Source of the DNA: JADJVL01 sp046331545
GTDB taxonomy: Bacteria; Acidobacteriota; Holophagae; Holophagales; Holophagaceae
Assembly (NCBI GenBank): GCA_046331545.1
Contig: JAXLQR010000002.1
Span: forward strand, 3,224,001 to 3,288,000
Length of the DNA: 64,000 nucleotides
Reading direction: 5' to 3'
In this document: one piece after another, positions 49,386-58,353 of the stretch
Position numbering within the stretch: position 1 is the first letter of the stretch
Layout: each line of letters begins with the position of its first letter
Translations under genes and position numbers: made by a program
The notes under the pieces: model-generated
Told to the model about the DNA's origin: nothing
Databases searched by the model: none
The model's input: only the letters and a program-made list of their open reading frames with translations

Positions 49386-50978
49386 ATGCATCTCCGCAGC
49401 CCCCTGCCCGCGCCCGAAGTCCCGCAGGCGCCCCTCCAGCACCTGGTCCTGCGCCGCGCGAAGGACCTGCCCGACAAGACGGCCCTCATCGACCTGGGCA
49501 CGGGCCGGCACCTCACCTTCCATGCCCTGGAGGCGGCGGTGCGGCGGGTGGCGGGAAACCTGGCGGCGCGGGGGTTCAGAAAAGGGGATGTGCTCGCCCT
49601 CGCGACGCCCAACTGCGCCGAGTTCGTGCTCGCCTTCCATGGCGCGGGGCTCCTGGGCGGCGTCGTCACGACCCTGAACCCCGCGTACACCGCCGAGGAG
49701 ATGGCCGCCCAGCTCAAGGATGCCGGCGCCACGCGCCTCCTCGCCCATCCCGTCATCGCCGAGAAGGCCCGGGAGGCGGCCCGCCTCGCCAACCTCGCCG
49801 AGCTCTATGCGACCCACCCGGAGCCCGGCTTCATCCCCTTCGCCGAACTGGAGGCCGAGGGGCCGCCGCCGCCGGAGGTGGCGATCGACCCCCACGCGGA
49901 CCTCATGGCGCTGCCCTACAGCAGCGGCACCACGGGGCTTCCGAAGGGCGTGATGCTCACCCACGCCAACCTCGCCTCCAACGTCCTGCAGAACGTCGCC
50001 TGCGGCCTCACGGAGCGGGACGTGCTCCTGGGCGTGCTGCCCCTCTTCCACATCTTCGGGCTGAACGTGCTCATGAACACGGGGCTGAGCATCGGGGCCA
50101 CCCTCGTGCTCATGCCCCGCTTCGACCTGGAGGACTTCCTCGGCGCCATCCAGATGCACCGCGCCACCTATGCCTTCGTGGTGCCGCCCATCCTGCTGGC
50201 CCTGGCCAAGCACCCGCTGGTGGCCAAGTACGACCTCAGCTCCCTCGACCGCCTCCTCAGCGGCGCCGCGCCCCTCGGCGACGGGCTCGCCCGGGAGGTG
50301 GAGGCCCGCCTGGGCTGCGCCGTGATGCAGGGCTACGGCCTCACGGAGACCAGCCCCGTGGCCCTGGTCTCGGCCCTCGACGGCAGCATGCCCAAGGACG
50401 CCGCCGGCATGCCCGTGGCCGGCACCGAGGCGCGGATCGTGGACCTGGAGACCGGCGCCGAGGCCGCCCCGGGGGCCCGGGGCGAGCTGTGGATCCGCGG
50501 ACCGCAGGTGATGAAGGGCTACCTGAACCGTCCGGAGGACACGGCCCACGTCCTGGACGCCGAGGGCTGGTTCCACACCGGAGACATCGCCCGGGCCGAC
50601 GAGGCGGGCCGCGTCTTCGTGGTGGACCGGCTCAAGGAGCTCATCAAGGTCAAGGGCATGCAGGTGGCGCCCGCGGAGCTGGAGGCCATCCTGCTCACCC
50701 ACCCCGCCGTCGCGGACGCCGCCGTGATCCCCATCCCCGACGAGAAGGCCGGCGAGCGGCCCAAGGCCTACGTGGTCCTCAAGCCCGGCCAGCAGGCCGG
50801 GGCCGAAGCCCTCATCGCCTACGCCGCCGAGCGCACCGCCCCCCACAAGCGCATCGCCGAGGTGGCCTTCGCGGCCACCATCCCGAAGTCGCCCTCGGGC
50901 AAGATCCTCCGCCGGCTCCTCGTGGAGGAGGAGCGGGCCCAGCGCACCTGGGAGCCGGAGCGGGGAGGCGGGCTCTAG
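49386..50978 (+). CDS. AMP-forming acyl/aryl-CoA ligase
   Basis: A 530-residue ANL-superfamily ligase resembling 4-coumarate/medium-chain acyl-CoA ligases. It has the phosphate loop PYSSGTTGLPKGVMLTHANL, LPLFHIFGLNVLMN, MQGYGLTETSPVALVSA, WFHTGDIARAD, VDRLKELIKVKGMQVAPAELE and the C-terminal catalytic Lys in PKSPSGKILRR. The substrate is unknown. A TAGGCT hexamer lies 22 bp and GGTGA 2 bp before the ATG. It converges with a CoA-transferase gene; the two may act on the same acids. Confidence 0.88.
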   Translation: MHLRSPLPAPEVPQAPLQHLVLRRAKDLPDKTALIDLGTGRHLTFHALEAAVRRVAGNLAARGFRKGDVLALATPNCAEFVLAFHGAGLLGGVVTTLNPAYTAEEMAAQLKDAGATRLLAHPVIAEKAREAARLANLAELYATHPEPGFIPFAELEAEGPPPPEVAIDPHADLMALPYSSGTTGLPKGVMLTHANLASNVLQNVACGLTERDVLLGVLPLFHIFGLNVLMNTGLSIGATLVLMPRFDLEDFLGAIQMHRATYAFVVPPILLALAKHPLVAKYDLSSLDRLLSGAAPLGDGLAREVEARLGCAVMQGYGLTETSPVALVSALDGSMPKDAAGMPVAGTEARIVDLETGAEAAPGARGELWIRGPQVMKGYLNRPEDTAHVLDAEGWFHTGDIARADEAGRVFVVDRLKELIKVKGMQVAPAELEAILLTHPAVADAAVIPIPDEKAGERPKAYVVLKPGQQAGAEALIAYAAERTAPHKRIAEVAFAATIPKSPSGKILRRLLVEEERAQRTWEPERGGGL

Positions 50979-50998
50979 GCGGGGGCGTCCGCCGGAGC

Positions 50999-52267
50999 CT
51001 ACTTCGTCAGCGCGCGCCAGGCCCGGGCCAGGTCCTCCCGGTCGTCGGGGTGGGCGAGGTTGATGAGGGCCTTGGCCCGCTCGTGGAGGGTCTTGCCGGC
51101 CAGGTCGGCGGCGCCGTACTCGGTGATCACGTAGTGCACGTGGGCCCGGGTGGTGACCACGCCCGCGCCGGCCTTGAGCTGGGGCACCAGGCGGGACTTG
51201 CCGTCCCGGGTCCGGCTGGGCAGGGCGATGATGGGCTTGCCGCGCTCGGAGATGGAGGCGCCGCGGATGAAGTCCATCTGGCCGCCCACGCCGCTGATGA
51301 TGCGGCTGCCGATGGAGTCGGCGCACACCTGGCCCGTGAGGTCCACCTCGACCGCCGAGTTGATGGCGGTGACCCGCGGGTTCCGCGCGATGATGCCCGG
51401 GTTGTTGACGTAGGCGATGTCGAGCAGGATGCAGGCCGGGTTGTCGTGGATGTAGTCGTAGAGCGGGCGGGAGCCCACCACGAAGCCCGCGATGGTCTTG
51501 CCGGGGTGCACCTTCTTCTGGCTGTTGTCCACGGCTCCGGACTTGAGGAGCTCCAGGCAGCCGTCGCTCCACATCTCGGTGTGGAGGCCCAGGTGGCGGT
51601 GGCTGTGCAGCGCCGCCAGCACCGCGTCGGGGATGGCGCCGATGCCCATCTGGAGGGTGGCGCCGTCCTCGATCAGCGCCGCGGCGTGGCGGCCGATGGC
51701 CTCCTCCACCGGACCGCGGGGCGCCGCCGGGGACTCGGGGATCTCCACCTCCGTCTCGATCCAGTGGTGGATCTGGCTCATGTGGATGAAGCCGTCCCCG
51801 TGGACGCGCGGCATGCGCGGATTCACCTGGGCGATGACCACCGCCGCGGTCTCCACCGCGGCCCGGGCCACGTCCACCGAGGTGCCGAGGGTGCAGTAGC
51901 CGTGCTGGTCCGGCGGGCTGACGTGGATCAGCGCCACGTCCGGCGCGCGCCGCCCGGAGCGGAAGAGGTTGGGGATCTCCGAGAGGAAGCAGGGCAGGTA
52001 GTCCACCTGCTCGCTGCCCACGCGGTCCCGCAGGTTGTGGCCGACGAAGAGGTTGGTGGTGCGGAAGGAGTCGGCGTACACCGGATCGGCGTAGGCCCCG
52101 CGGCCCGAGGTGTGGAGGTGCATGATCTCCACGTTCCGCAGCTCGGGGGCGCGCTCCAGCAGCGCGTCCACCAGGGCCAGGGGCGTGGCGCTGCCCCCGT
52201 GGAGGAAGACCCGCTGGCCGGAGCGGATGCGGGCGATGGCGTCGCGGGGATCGGTGTGGCGGGGCAT
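50999..52267 (-). CDS. Acetate/4-hydroxybutyrate-type CoA-transferase
   Basis: Class I CoA-transferase of 422 residues of the acetyl-CoA hydrolase/transferase (AbfT/Cat) family, moving CoA between acetate and a second acid. It has RVFLHGGSATPLALVDAL, the substrate region LQMGIGAIPDAVLAAL and the catalytic Glu in GLHTEMWSDGCLEL. GGQMDFIRGASIS is also characteristic. Together with the ligase next door, it suggests energy-saving handling of short-chain acids in an anaerobe or facultative fermenter. The exact acyl group cannot be read from sequence. Confidence 0.88.
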   Translation of the reverse strand: MPRHTDPRDAIARIRSGQRVFLHGGSATPLALVDALLERAPELRNVEIMHLHTSGRGAYADPVYADSFRTTNLFVGHNLRDRVGSEQVDYLPCFLSEIPNLFRSGRRAPDVALIHVSPPDQHGYCTLGTSVDVARAAVETAAVVIAQVNPRMPRVHGDGFIHMSQIHHWIETEVEIPESPAAPRGPVEEAIGRHAAALIEDGATLQMGIGAIPDAVLAALHSHRHLGLHTEMWSDGCLELLKSGAVDNSQKKVHPGKTIAGFVVGSRPLYDYIHDNPACILLDIAYVNNPGIIARNPRVTAINSAVEVDLTGQVCADSIGSRIISGVGGQMDFIRGASISERGKPIIALPSRTRDGKSRLVPQLKAGAGVVTTRAHVHYVITEYGAADLAGKTLHERAKALINLAHPDDREDLARAWRALTK

Positions 52268-52386
52268 GGGGCGATCCTTTCGGGCAGGGTGCGGCTCACC
52301 GGTCCGGAGGGCGGGAACCAGGGCGGCGGCGCAGCGGCCGGGCGGTCCCCTCGCGGCTGGCGGTCCCAGCCTAGGCCGCGCCGGTT

Positions 52387-52410
52387 GAGACGGGGCTCAC
52401 ATCCCGTCTC
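52387..52410. terminator. Hairpin between the TPR gene and the CoA-transferase gene
   Basis: GAGACGGG (52387-52394) and CCCGTCTC (52403-52410) pair perfectly over 8 bp with an 8-nt loop, 7 bp beyond the TPR gene stop. No T run follows on the minus strand, so termination would need help. Confidence 0.45.
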
Positions 52411-52416
52411 GGGAAA

Positions 52417-53946
52417 TCACAACCCCAGCGCATGCCGGTGGGCCCGGGTGGAGCCCGGGACGTGGAGTTCGGCCGTGTCGAGGAGCTGCCGGGCCTCCTG
52501 GCGCCGGCCCAGGAGGACGAGGGCCTGGGCCCCCTGGATGCACTGCATCTGCAGCTTGGCGAGGTTGCCCGTGGCGAGGTGGGTGGAGACGAGCCCCAGG
52601 ATCGCGCTCATGCGCCCGGGCTCCTGGCCGAGGATCTGCTGGAAGAGGGCGCCGGCGCCGAGGTGGTTGCCCAGCTTGGCCTGGGCGAAGGCGTCCTTCT
52701 CCATCTGCTCGATCTGGATCTTCTGGGGGGCCTCGATGCGGATGCTGAGGGAGGGCACGGTCATGGTGGCGCCGCCGGCCTGCTCCCGGGTGATCTGCTG
52801 CGCGCTCTTCTTCACGCCCTCCAGGGCCTCGAGGCGGCCGTGGACGATGCGGAGCAGGTGGGGGCTGCGGCGGCCCTGCAGGAGGGTGTGGGCCTGGCGG
52901 AGGGCGAAGAGGGCTTCGTCCTTCATGTCCCCCTCCTGGGCCACCTCCGCCTCGAGGATCCAGCGCACCGGGTGGGGCCGGCCCTTGAAGGCGGCCTTGA
53001 GGGCGGCCATCACCGCGGTGGCGCTGCCCTTGCGCGCCAGGGCCAGGGCCAGGGGGCGGAAGAGGCGCAGGGCCAGCCGCGCCTGGCCCTTCTGGGCCAG
53101 GTCCGCCATCGCCTGCTCGCTGCTCGCCAGGCAGCGCGCGGTGGGCTGGCGCACCGCGCGGAGGGCCTCCAGGCAGCCTTCGGGAGAGCCGGCCTGCAGC
53201 CGGGCGTCCGCGAGGGCCTCCAGCAGCACCGGGTTCCCGGGGTAGTGGCCCAGGGACTCCTCGAGGATTCCCGCGGCCTTCGCCAGGTTGCCGTTGAGCA
53301 CCGCGACCCGGGCCCGGGAGAGGGAGAGGCGCGGCCCCTCGGCGAGGTGGGCCGCGCGGTCGAGGAGGGCCTCGGCCTCGGGGTAGCGCCCGGCCAGGGC
53401 CATGGCCTCGGCGGCCTCGAGGAACTGGCCCGCGGCCCGGTCCTTCTGCCCGGCCTCGGCGTAGCGCTGGGCGAGCTGGGACCTCAGGTCCACGTTGCCG
53501 GGATCGGCCCCCACGCCGGCGGCGAACTGCTCCAGGGCCCGGGCCGGGTCCCCGTACTGCTCGAGGTGGCGCGAAAGCTGGAAGTGGACCTGGGCGGCCT
53601 CCCGGGGCTGCCCGCCGGCGTGGAGGAGCTCCACGAGCTGCTGGGCGGCCTCCTCGTCCCCGGGGGCGAAGCGCAGGACCTTCCTCAGGAGCGCGATGGC
53701 CTTCTTGTCCTCGCGGTCCTTCTGGAGGTTCAGGGCCAGGACCTTGAAGGTGGCCGCGGCCTCGTCCAGGCGGTGGGCCTGGACGCAGAGGTCGCCGAGG
53801 CGGTTCATCAGGGCCATGTCCCCGGGGAACTCCCGGAGCAGCAGCCGGTACTCCTGGAGGGCCTTGAGGAGCTGGCCCTCGGCGACCAGCCGGTCCGCGG
53901 TCTCCATCATTCTCTGGCGGTCGGGCTTGGCGCGGTCGAAGGCCAT
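52417..53946 (-). CDS. Tetratricopeptide repeat protein
   Basis: A 509-residue soluble protein made almost entirely of helical hairpins. TPR units are visible throughout, for example LLKALQEYRLLLREFPGDMA, RLDEAAATFKVLALNLQ, YGDPARALEQFAAGVGADPGN and RYPEAEALLDRAAHLAEG, with a final unit before the C-terminal GLVSTHLATGNLAKLQMQCI. A short non-TPR segment (TMTVPSLSIRIEAPQKIQIE, about residue 395-415) separates the last repeats. It probably is a scaffold for protein contacts; partner unknown. Downstream of the SPFH gene on the same strand. Confidence 0.8.
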   Translation of the reverse strand: MAFDRAKPDRQRMMETADRLVAEGQLLKALQEYRLLLREFPGDMALMNRLGDLCVQAHRLDEAAATFKVLALNLQKDREDKKAIALLRKVLRFAPGDEEAAQQLVELLHAGGQPREAAQVHFQLSRHLEQYGDPARALEQFAAGVGADPGNVDLRSQLAQRYAEAGQKDRAAGQFLEAAEAMALAGRYPEAEALLDRAAHLAEGPRLSLSRARVAVLNGNLAKAAGILEESLGHYPGNPVLLEALADARLQAGSPEGCLEALRAVRQPTARCLASSEQAMADLAQKGQARLALRLFRPLALALARKGSATAVMAALKAAFKGRPHPVRWILEAEVAQEGDMKDEALFALRQAHTLLQGRRSPHLLRIVHGRLEALEGVKKSAQQITREQAGGATMTVPSLSIRIEAPQKIQIEQMEKDAFAQAKLGNHLGAGALFQQILGQEPGRMSAILGLVSTHLATGNLAKLQMQCIQGAQALVLLGRRQEARQLLDTAELHVPGSTRAHRHALGL

Positions 53947-54000
53947 GGGAGAAGGATCCTGGATGGGCGAAGGGCCAGGATAGCGGGAACCGGGAGGGGC

Positions 54001-54047
54001 GGCACGGGGAATGGGGGCGGGCCCGGCCCGCCCCCGTCCACCGTGCC
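54001..54047 (-). terminator. Nested GC-rich hairpin after the SPFH gene
   Basis: An inner 10-bp stem (GGGGGCGGGC at 54013-54022 with GCCCGCCCCC at 54026-54035, loop of 3) lies within outer arms GGCACGG (54001-54007) and CCGTGCC (54041-54047). It begins 9 bp beyond the SPFH stop codon. Very stable, but no T run follows; it may terminate or protect the 3' end. Confidence 0.5.
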
Positions 54048-54055
54048 CGGGGCGC

Positions 54056-56104
54056 TCAGGCCTGGGGCTTGTGCATGCGGGTCTTGATCTCGTCCCGCAG
54101 GGCCTGCACCGCCGGGTCGCGCTCCGTGGCCACGCCCGTGGTCTCGGCCAGCTTCGTGGTCATGAGCAGGCCCAGGAGGTTCTCGATGAGCGTGCCGCCC
54201 TGGCCCCCGGCCTGGCCGCCGGCCATCTGGATGCGGGGCACCACCTCGATCTGGCCCTTCTCGATGGCCTCGGCGAAGCGGTTCATCACCTGCTGGGTGA
54301 GCTGGTACTGGGGCCCGCCGTAGGCGCGCACCTTCTCCTCCACCGCGATGGCCTCGGCGATGCCCACCCGCGCCGCGCGCTCCGCGTCGGCGTCCGCCAG
54401 GGCCTTGATGCGCTTGGCCTCGCCCTCGGCGGTGATGCGCAGGCGCTCGGCTTCCGCCGCCGCGAGGGTCTGGATGCGGTTGGCCTCCTGCTGGGCGCGG
54501 GCGTACTCGGCCTTGCCCTGGTTGCTCTGGATGGCGATGGCGATGTCGGACTCGGTCAGCACGGTCTGCTGCCGGGCCTTCGCCTCGGCCTCGCGGAGCT
54601 CGCGCTCCTTGAGGCTGGCCTTCTCCTGGCGGGCGTAGGTCTCGATCTGCTCGTCGGCGATCTGCCGGCTGCGGAGCTGGGTGAGGATCTGCTCGATCTG
54701 CCCGCCGCTGCTGCCGCTGTTGGGCGTGCCGATGAGGACCTCCTGCAGCTCGAGGTTGTACATCTCGAACTTGGCCTTCATCTGCTCGCCGCTCTGCTGC
54801 TGGATCGCGCTGCGGTCCTGGATGAGCTGGATGAGGGTGCGGGTCTGGCCGATGTTCTTGAAGTAGGCGCTGACCATGGGGTCGAGGGTCTGCTCCACGA
54901 GCTTCTTCACGTCGCCGAAGCGCTGGATGACCAGGGGGGCCTTGCGGTAGTCGATGTGCACCACCACCGAGAGGGGCAGGCTGGGCTCGAAGGCGTCCTT
55001 CGTGATGAGGCTCACCTCGGCGAGGTTCTCGTCGAACTTGTGGCTTCCGACCTCGCCCCGGGCCCACTTCAGGATGAAGTTCGTCGTGGGCACCATGAGC
55101 ACCTTGCCGGCGTAGGTGTTGAACGCGTACTTGCCGGGCATGAGGGGCTCGTTCCACACGCCGCGCTCGCCCTGGTGCACCAGCTCGCCGTGGCGGTACT
55201 CGGAGCCGGACAGGTCCGCGCCCTGCTCGCCGGTGTAGCTCACCACCACGCCCACGGTGCCCACCTCGACCACGGTCTTGGCGATGGGCTCCACCGTGGC
55301 GAACAGGCGGTTCACGTAGTAGGTGCCCTCCACCAGCACCTGCAGCTGCCGGCCCCGCATGCCGCCGGCCCGCAGGAACTTGTCGGGGTCCTGGAAGTTG
55401 TTGTGGTAGGTCTCCGGCGAATGGGGATCCTCGCCCACGGTGGGCGCGATGATCTCGCCGGTGGGCAGGCTGGGGCCGTCGTGGACGGTGACGATGCCCA
55501 CCACGTCGTCGGTGCCCTTGATGATGATGGGCCGGTAGCCGCCGCGCTCGGCGATGATGGCGCTCATCTTCTGGAAGGTCTCCAGCTCCGAGCGGTCCAG
55601 GGGCAGGTAGTAGAGCTGGTCCTCGGTGATGACGATGAACTGCGCCAGGTTGATGGCGTACGTGCCCTCGCGGAGGATCTGGCGCTGGGGGCCCTTCTGG
55701 CCGCCGTTGGCCAGGAAGGCCCGCACGTCCTGGAAGTCCCTCGCCTTGTCGTTGGCCGCCAGGGCCTGGGTGGCGGGGAGGTCCCGGCCGTCCCGGGCGA
55801 AGACGTAGCCGATCTTGCCCTGGGGGATGGTCACCAGGGGCACCTTGTGGATGCGGTACTGGAAGGGCGTGAGGAAGTGCCAGCCGCCGCGCAGCAGTTC
55901 GGGCTGGAAGCCCGCCTCGCCCTGCAGGGCGATGAGGCCGGTCTTCACCGAGCCCTTGCCGCTGATCAGCTTCTCGACGATGCCCACCCGCGTGTTCGGG
56001 ATGTAGCGGATCCACTTCGAGAGCAGGATCAGGAGGAAGAGGCCGAAGACGAAGAAGGCGAAGGTCGCCAACGGATGGGCCGAGGCCCCGGTCATGAGGT
56101 CCAT
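54056..56104 (-). CDS. Large SPFH/flotillin-like membrane protein
   Basis: A 682-residue protein. One N-terminal membrane helix (LATFAFFVFGLFLLILLSKW) is followed by SPFH/band-7 domain material (VGIVEKLISGKGSV, LRGGWHFLTPFQYRIHKVPL, VVEVGTVGVVVSYTGEQGAD), then a long Ala/Glu-rich coiled coil from about 520 (EREAEAKARQQ-type text, AAEAERLRITAEGEAKRIKALADADAE). The C-terminal region is Gly/Gln-rich. The length exceeds stomatin and typical flotillin (about 500), because of a middle insert. Role presumably in membrane microdomain organisation or protein turnover. AGGAG six bases before the ATG fixes the start. Confidence 0.85.
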   Translation of the reverse strand: MDLMTGASAHPLATFAFFVFGLFLLILLSKWIRYIPNTRVGIVEKLISGKGSVKTGLIALQGEAGFQPELLRGGWHFLTPFQYRIHKVPLVTIPQGKIGYVFARDGRDLPATQALAANDKARDFQDVRAFLANGGQKGPQRQILREGTYAINLAQFIVITEDQLYYLPLDRSELETFQKMSAIIAERGGYRPIIIKGTDDVVGIVTVHDGPSLPTGEIIAPTVGEDPHSPETYHNNFQDPDKFLRAGGMRGRQLQVLVEGTYYVNRLFATVEPIAKTVVEVGTVGVVVSYTGEQGADLSGSEYRHGELVHQGERGVWNEPLMPGKYAFNTYAGKVLMVPTTNFILKWARGEVGSHKFDENLAEVSLITKDAFEPSLPLSVVVHIDYRKAPLVIQRFGDVKKLVEQTLDPMVSAYFKNIGQTRTLIQLIQDRSAIQQQSGEQMKAKFEMYNLELQEVLIGTPNSGSSGGQIEQILTQLRSRQIADEQIETYARQEKASLKERELREAEAKARQQTVLTESDIAIAIQSNQGKAEYARAQQEANRIQTLAAAEAERLRITAEGEAKRIKALADADAERAARVGIAEAIAVEEKVRAYGGPQYQLTQQVMNRFAEAIEKGQIEVVPRIQMAGGQAGGQGGTLIENLLGLLMTTKLAETTGVATERDPAVQALRDEIKTRMHKPQA

Positions 56105-56391
56105 GAGGACTCCTGGAAAGGCATGGGGGACAACAGTGTAGACCGCCGCCCGGCAGGGCCGCCGCGGCCCGTCCCATCCCCCGCCGTCCCGGTCCGGAGG
56201 GCCTTGCCTCTGGGCTCGGGGACGCCATGCGCGCGGGAGGTGGGAAGGATCATCGAAGGGGCCAGCGTAGGCGCGGCGCCGTCCCGGCACTGTGACGGAG
56301 ATCACAGGGCGCGGCCGGGAGGGCCCCGGGCTTGCTCGGACCTCGGGAATCCCGAAGCATCCTTCGATCCGAATCGGGAATACCCTGGGGC
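56105..56391. other. Divergent intergenic region (SPFH gene / hypothetical gene)
   Basis: 287 bp with no gene recognised. It holds the ribosome site of the SPFH gene and, at its right end, the TACCCT hexamer of the next gene. The middle is GC-rich without long symmetry. Confidence 0.5.
56381..56386 (+). promoter_or_regulatory. Leaderless-type -10 hexamer TACCCT
   Basis: TACCCT ends 5 bp before the ATG at 56392, a spacing that would start the transcript on the start codon. Same hexamer and spacing as at cinA. Confidence 0.45.
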
Positions 56392-57030
56392 ATGGACCGG
56401 GACGACCTGCAGGACGCGCTGGACTGGGCGCGGGACCGAGCGCTGCTGCTGGCGCTCTTCCTGGGCGCCCTGGTCTTCGGCTGCCACGCCTGGACCCGTC
56501 GCGCGGTCACCCACGGCCCCGGCGTCCTCGCGCCCGAGGAGCCCCAGCAGGTCCTGCTGAAGCCCCCGCCCCGGTGGAACGCCTACGGGCACGCCTTCAC
56601 GGGCCTCGCCTCCTTCGAGATCCACGCCCGGGTGCTCTCCACCGAGCGCTACCGCTTCGACCCGCCCTCGGTGCTCAGCCCGGTGGACTTCGCCCTCGGC
56701 TGGGGACCCATGAGCGACTCGCGGGTGCTGGAGCGCCTGACCATCGTCCAGGACAACCGATGGTTCCACTGGGCCGCCCGGGAACTGCCGATCCCGGAGT
56801 CCCAGATCATCTCCCACGCGGCGAACATGCACATGATCCCCGCCGACGCCGCCGTCCGCGCGGCGCTGCTGGACGTGCGGGAGGGGGAGGTGGTGCGCCT
56901 GCGCGGCAAGCTGGTGCGGGCCGAGAGCCCCGAGGGCTTCGGGTGGGTGAGCTCCCTCTCCCGCACGGACACCGGGGATGGCGCCTGCGAAGTGGTCTGG
57001 GTGGACGCGGTGCGGGTGGACGGCCGCTGA
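56392..57030 (+). CDS. Conserved membrane-anchored protein of unknown function
   Basis: A 212-residue protein with one membrane helix (ALLLALFLGALVFGCHAW, about 20-37). A conserved exported domain follows: YGHAFTGLASFEIHARVLSTERY, LSPVDFALGWGPMSDSRVLE, SHAANMHMIPADAAVR, VVRLRGKLVRAES and SSLSRTDTGDGACEVVWVDAV. I recall similar proteins annotated as hypothetical in pseudomonads and xanthomonads; no activity is known. Start chosen at the ATG just after a TACCCT hexamer. Confidence 0.7.
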   Translation: MDRDDLQDALDWARDRALLLALFLGALVFGCHAWTRRAVTHGPGVLAPEEPQQVLLKPPPRWNAYGHAFTGLASFEIHARVLSTERYRFDPPSVLSPVDFALGWGPMSDSRVLERLTIVQDNRWFHWAARELPIPESQIISHAANMHMIPADAAVRAALLDVREGEVVRLRGKLVRAESPEGFGWVSSLSRTDTGDGACEVVWVDAVRVDGR

Positions 57031-57042
57031 CGGGCCGGCGGC

Positions 57043-57933
57043 TCAGTCCGCCGCGCGGGGGAGGTGCCGCAGGTCCGCGAGGAGCCCGTCCCGCCACAGG
57101 GCCTTCCAGCGGCCGCCCGGGTGGTCCACGCGGATCTCCACGCTCGACCCGAGGGGCGACTGGTGGCGGGAGAAGCCGACCTGCACCCCGCCGCCCTTCT
57201 CCCCGTCGCCCTTCTCCCCGTCGTCGGGCCGCGCCGGGATCGCCGCGAGGTGGGGCCGCCAGCCGTGGATCTCCTGGAGGAAGGCCTCCTCGGAGGGCCA
57301 GGCGCGGCCGAGGCCTGGCGAGCTCCGGAACAGGTCCCGGGCCCCCTCGTCGGTGGCCAGGGCCGAGGTCAGGCGCCGGAACTCCTCCCACTCCCGGGAC
57401 CTCGCCTGGCGCCGGGCGTCCCGGGCGGCGTCCTGCAAGCCCCGGTAGGAGTCGGCGAAGACGAGCCGGACGAGCCCCTCGCCGGCCTCCTGGCCCTGGG
57501 TGGCCGGGCCCGTGGCGAAGCGGGCGCGCATCCAGCCCCCGCCGGTGCCCTGGATGGCGACGTCCAGCTCGAAGGGGTCGCTCTCCACCGTGTAGCCCCG
57601 CCGGTCGTCGCGGGGCTCCTGGGTGGGAAGGCCGCCTCCCTTCGACCGCCAGGCCCGGGCCGCCTCGACGAAGGCCTCCTCGGACGCGTAGCCCGCCGCG
57701 CAGAGGGGGTTCTTCCGGAAGAGGTCGCGGGCCGCCTCGTCGGTGGCCAGGCGGGCGTTGACCGCCTGGATGAGGGGCCAGGCCTGCCGCCGCAGCCCCG
57801 TGGCCCGGCCCACGAGGGCGAAGACCAGGGCCGCGACCCCGGCGGCCAGGGCCAGGGGCACCAGCAGCCAGGACGCGCGGAAGCGGCGGCGGCCGCGGAC
57901 CGGGGCGGGCGTGTTCCAGCTGCTGTCGGCCAT
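57043..57933 (-). CDS. Hypothetical single-pass membrane protein with internal duplication
   Basis: A 296-residue protein with a basic N-terminus and one membrane helix (SWLLVPLALAAGVAALVFAL, about 21-40). The outer part contains two related units: residues 61-95 (LATDEAARDLFRKNP..ASEEAFVEAARAW) and 191-225 (LATDEGARDLFRSSP..PSEEAFLQEIHGW). Each is followed by a beta-rich stretch. Family not recognised. GGGAGT lies before the ATG. Divergent from the TfoX-like gene. Confidence 0.65.
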   Translation of the reverse strand: MADSSWNTPAPVRGRRRFRASWLLVPLALAAGVAALVFALVGRATGLRRQAWPLIQAVNARLATDEAARDLFRKNPLCAAGYASEEAFVEAARAWRSKGGGLPTQEPRDDRRGYTVESDPFELDVAIQGTGGGWMRARFATGPATQGQEAGEGLVRLVFADSYRGLQDAARDARRQARSREWEEFRRLTSALATDEGARDLFRSSPGLGRAWPSEEAFLQEIHGWRPHLAAIPARPDDGEKGDGEKGGGVQVGFSRHQSPLGSSVEIRVDHPGGRWKALWRDGLLADLRHLPRAAD

Positions 57934-57993
57934 GGGACTCCCGGGGCTGCCCTGGATACGATGGCCGGGCCTCTCCGTTCAGTGGAGCCCGCC

Positions 57994-58353
57994 GTGGCCG
58001 TCTCGCCCGCCTTCCGAACCTTCGTCCTGGAGCAGCTCGAACCCTTCGCGCGCCTGCAGGCGAGGCCGATGTTCGGGGGCGTGGGGCTCTACGGGGACGG
58101 GCGCTTCTTCGCCCTGCTGGATGACGACCGCCTCTATTTCAAGGTGGACGACGCCACGCGGCCCGGGCTCGTGGCCCTGGGCAGCGGCCCCTTCCTGCCC
58201 TTCGGCGACCCCGCGAAGCCCATGCGCGGCTACTACGAAGTGCCCGGGGACCTCCTGGAGGACCTCGACCGCCTGGAGCCCTTCGCGCGCCAGGCCCTCG
58301 CCGTGGCCGCCCGCGCCGCGGACAGGGGCCGGGCGAAGGGGCGGAAGGCCTAG
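57994..58353 (+). CDS. TfoX N-terminal domain protein
   Basis: A 119-residue single-domain protein. MAVSPAFRTFVLEQLEPF, RPMFGGVGLYGDGRFFALLDDDRLYFKVDD and PFGDPAKPMRGYYEVPGDLLED match the TfoX/Sxy N-terminal domain. The C-terminal domain of competence regulators is absent, so competence control should not be assumed. The GTG at 57994 has GGAG seven bases upstream and restores the usual MAVSP start; the ATG at 57961 would add 11 residues. Its stop overlaps the convergent tricorn gene by 4 bp. Confidence 0.85.
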   Translation: MAVSPAFRTFVLEQLEPFARLQARPMFGGVGLYGDGRFFALLDDDRLYFKVDDATRPGLVALGSGPFLPFGDPAKPMRGYYEVPGDLLEDLDRLEPFARQALAVAARAADRGRAKGRKA

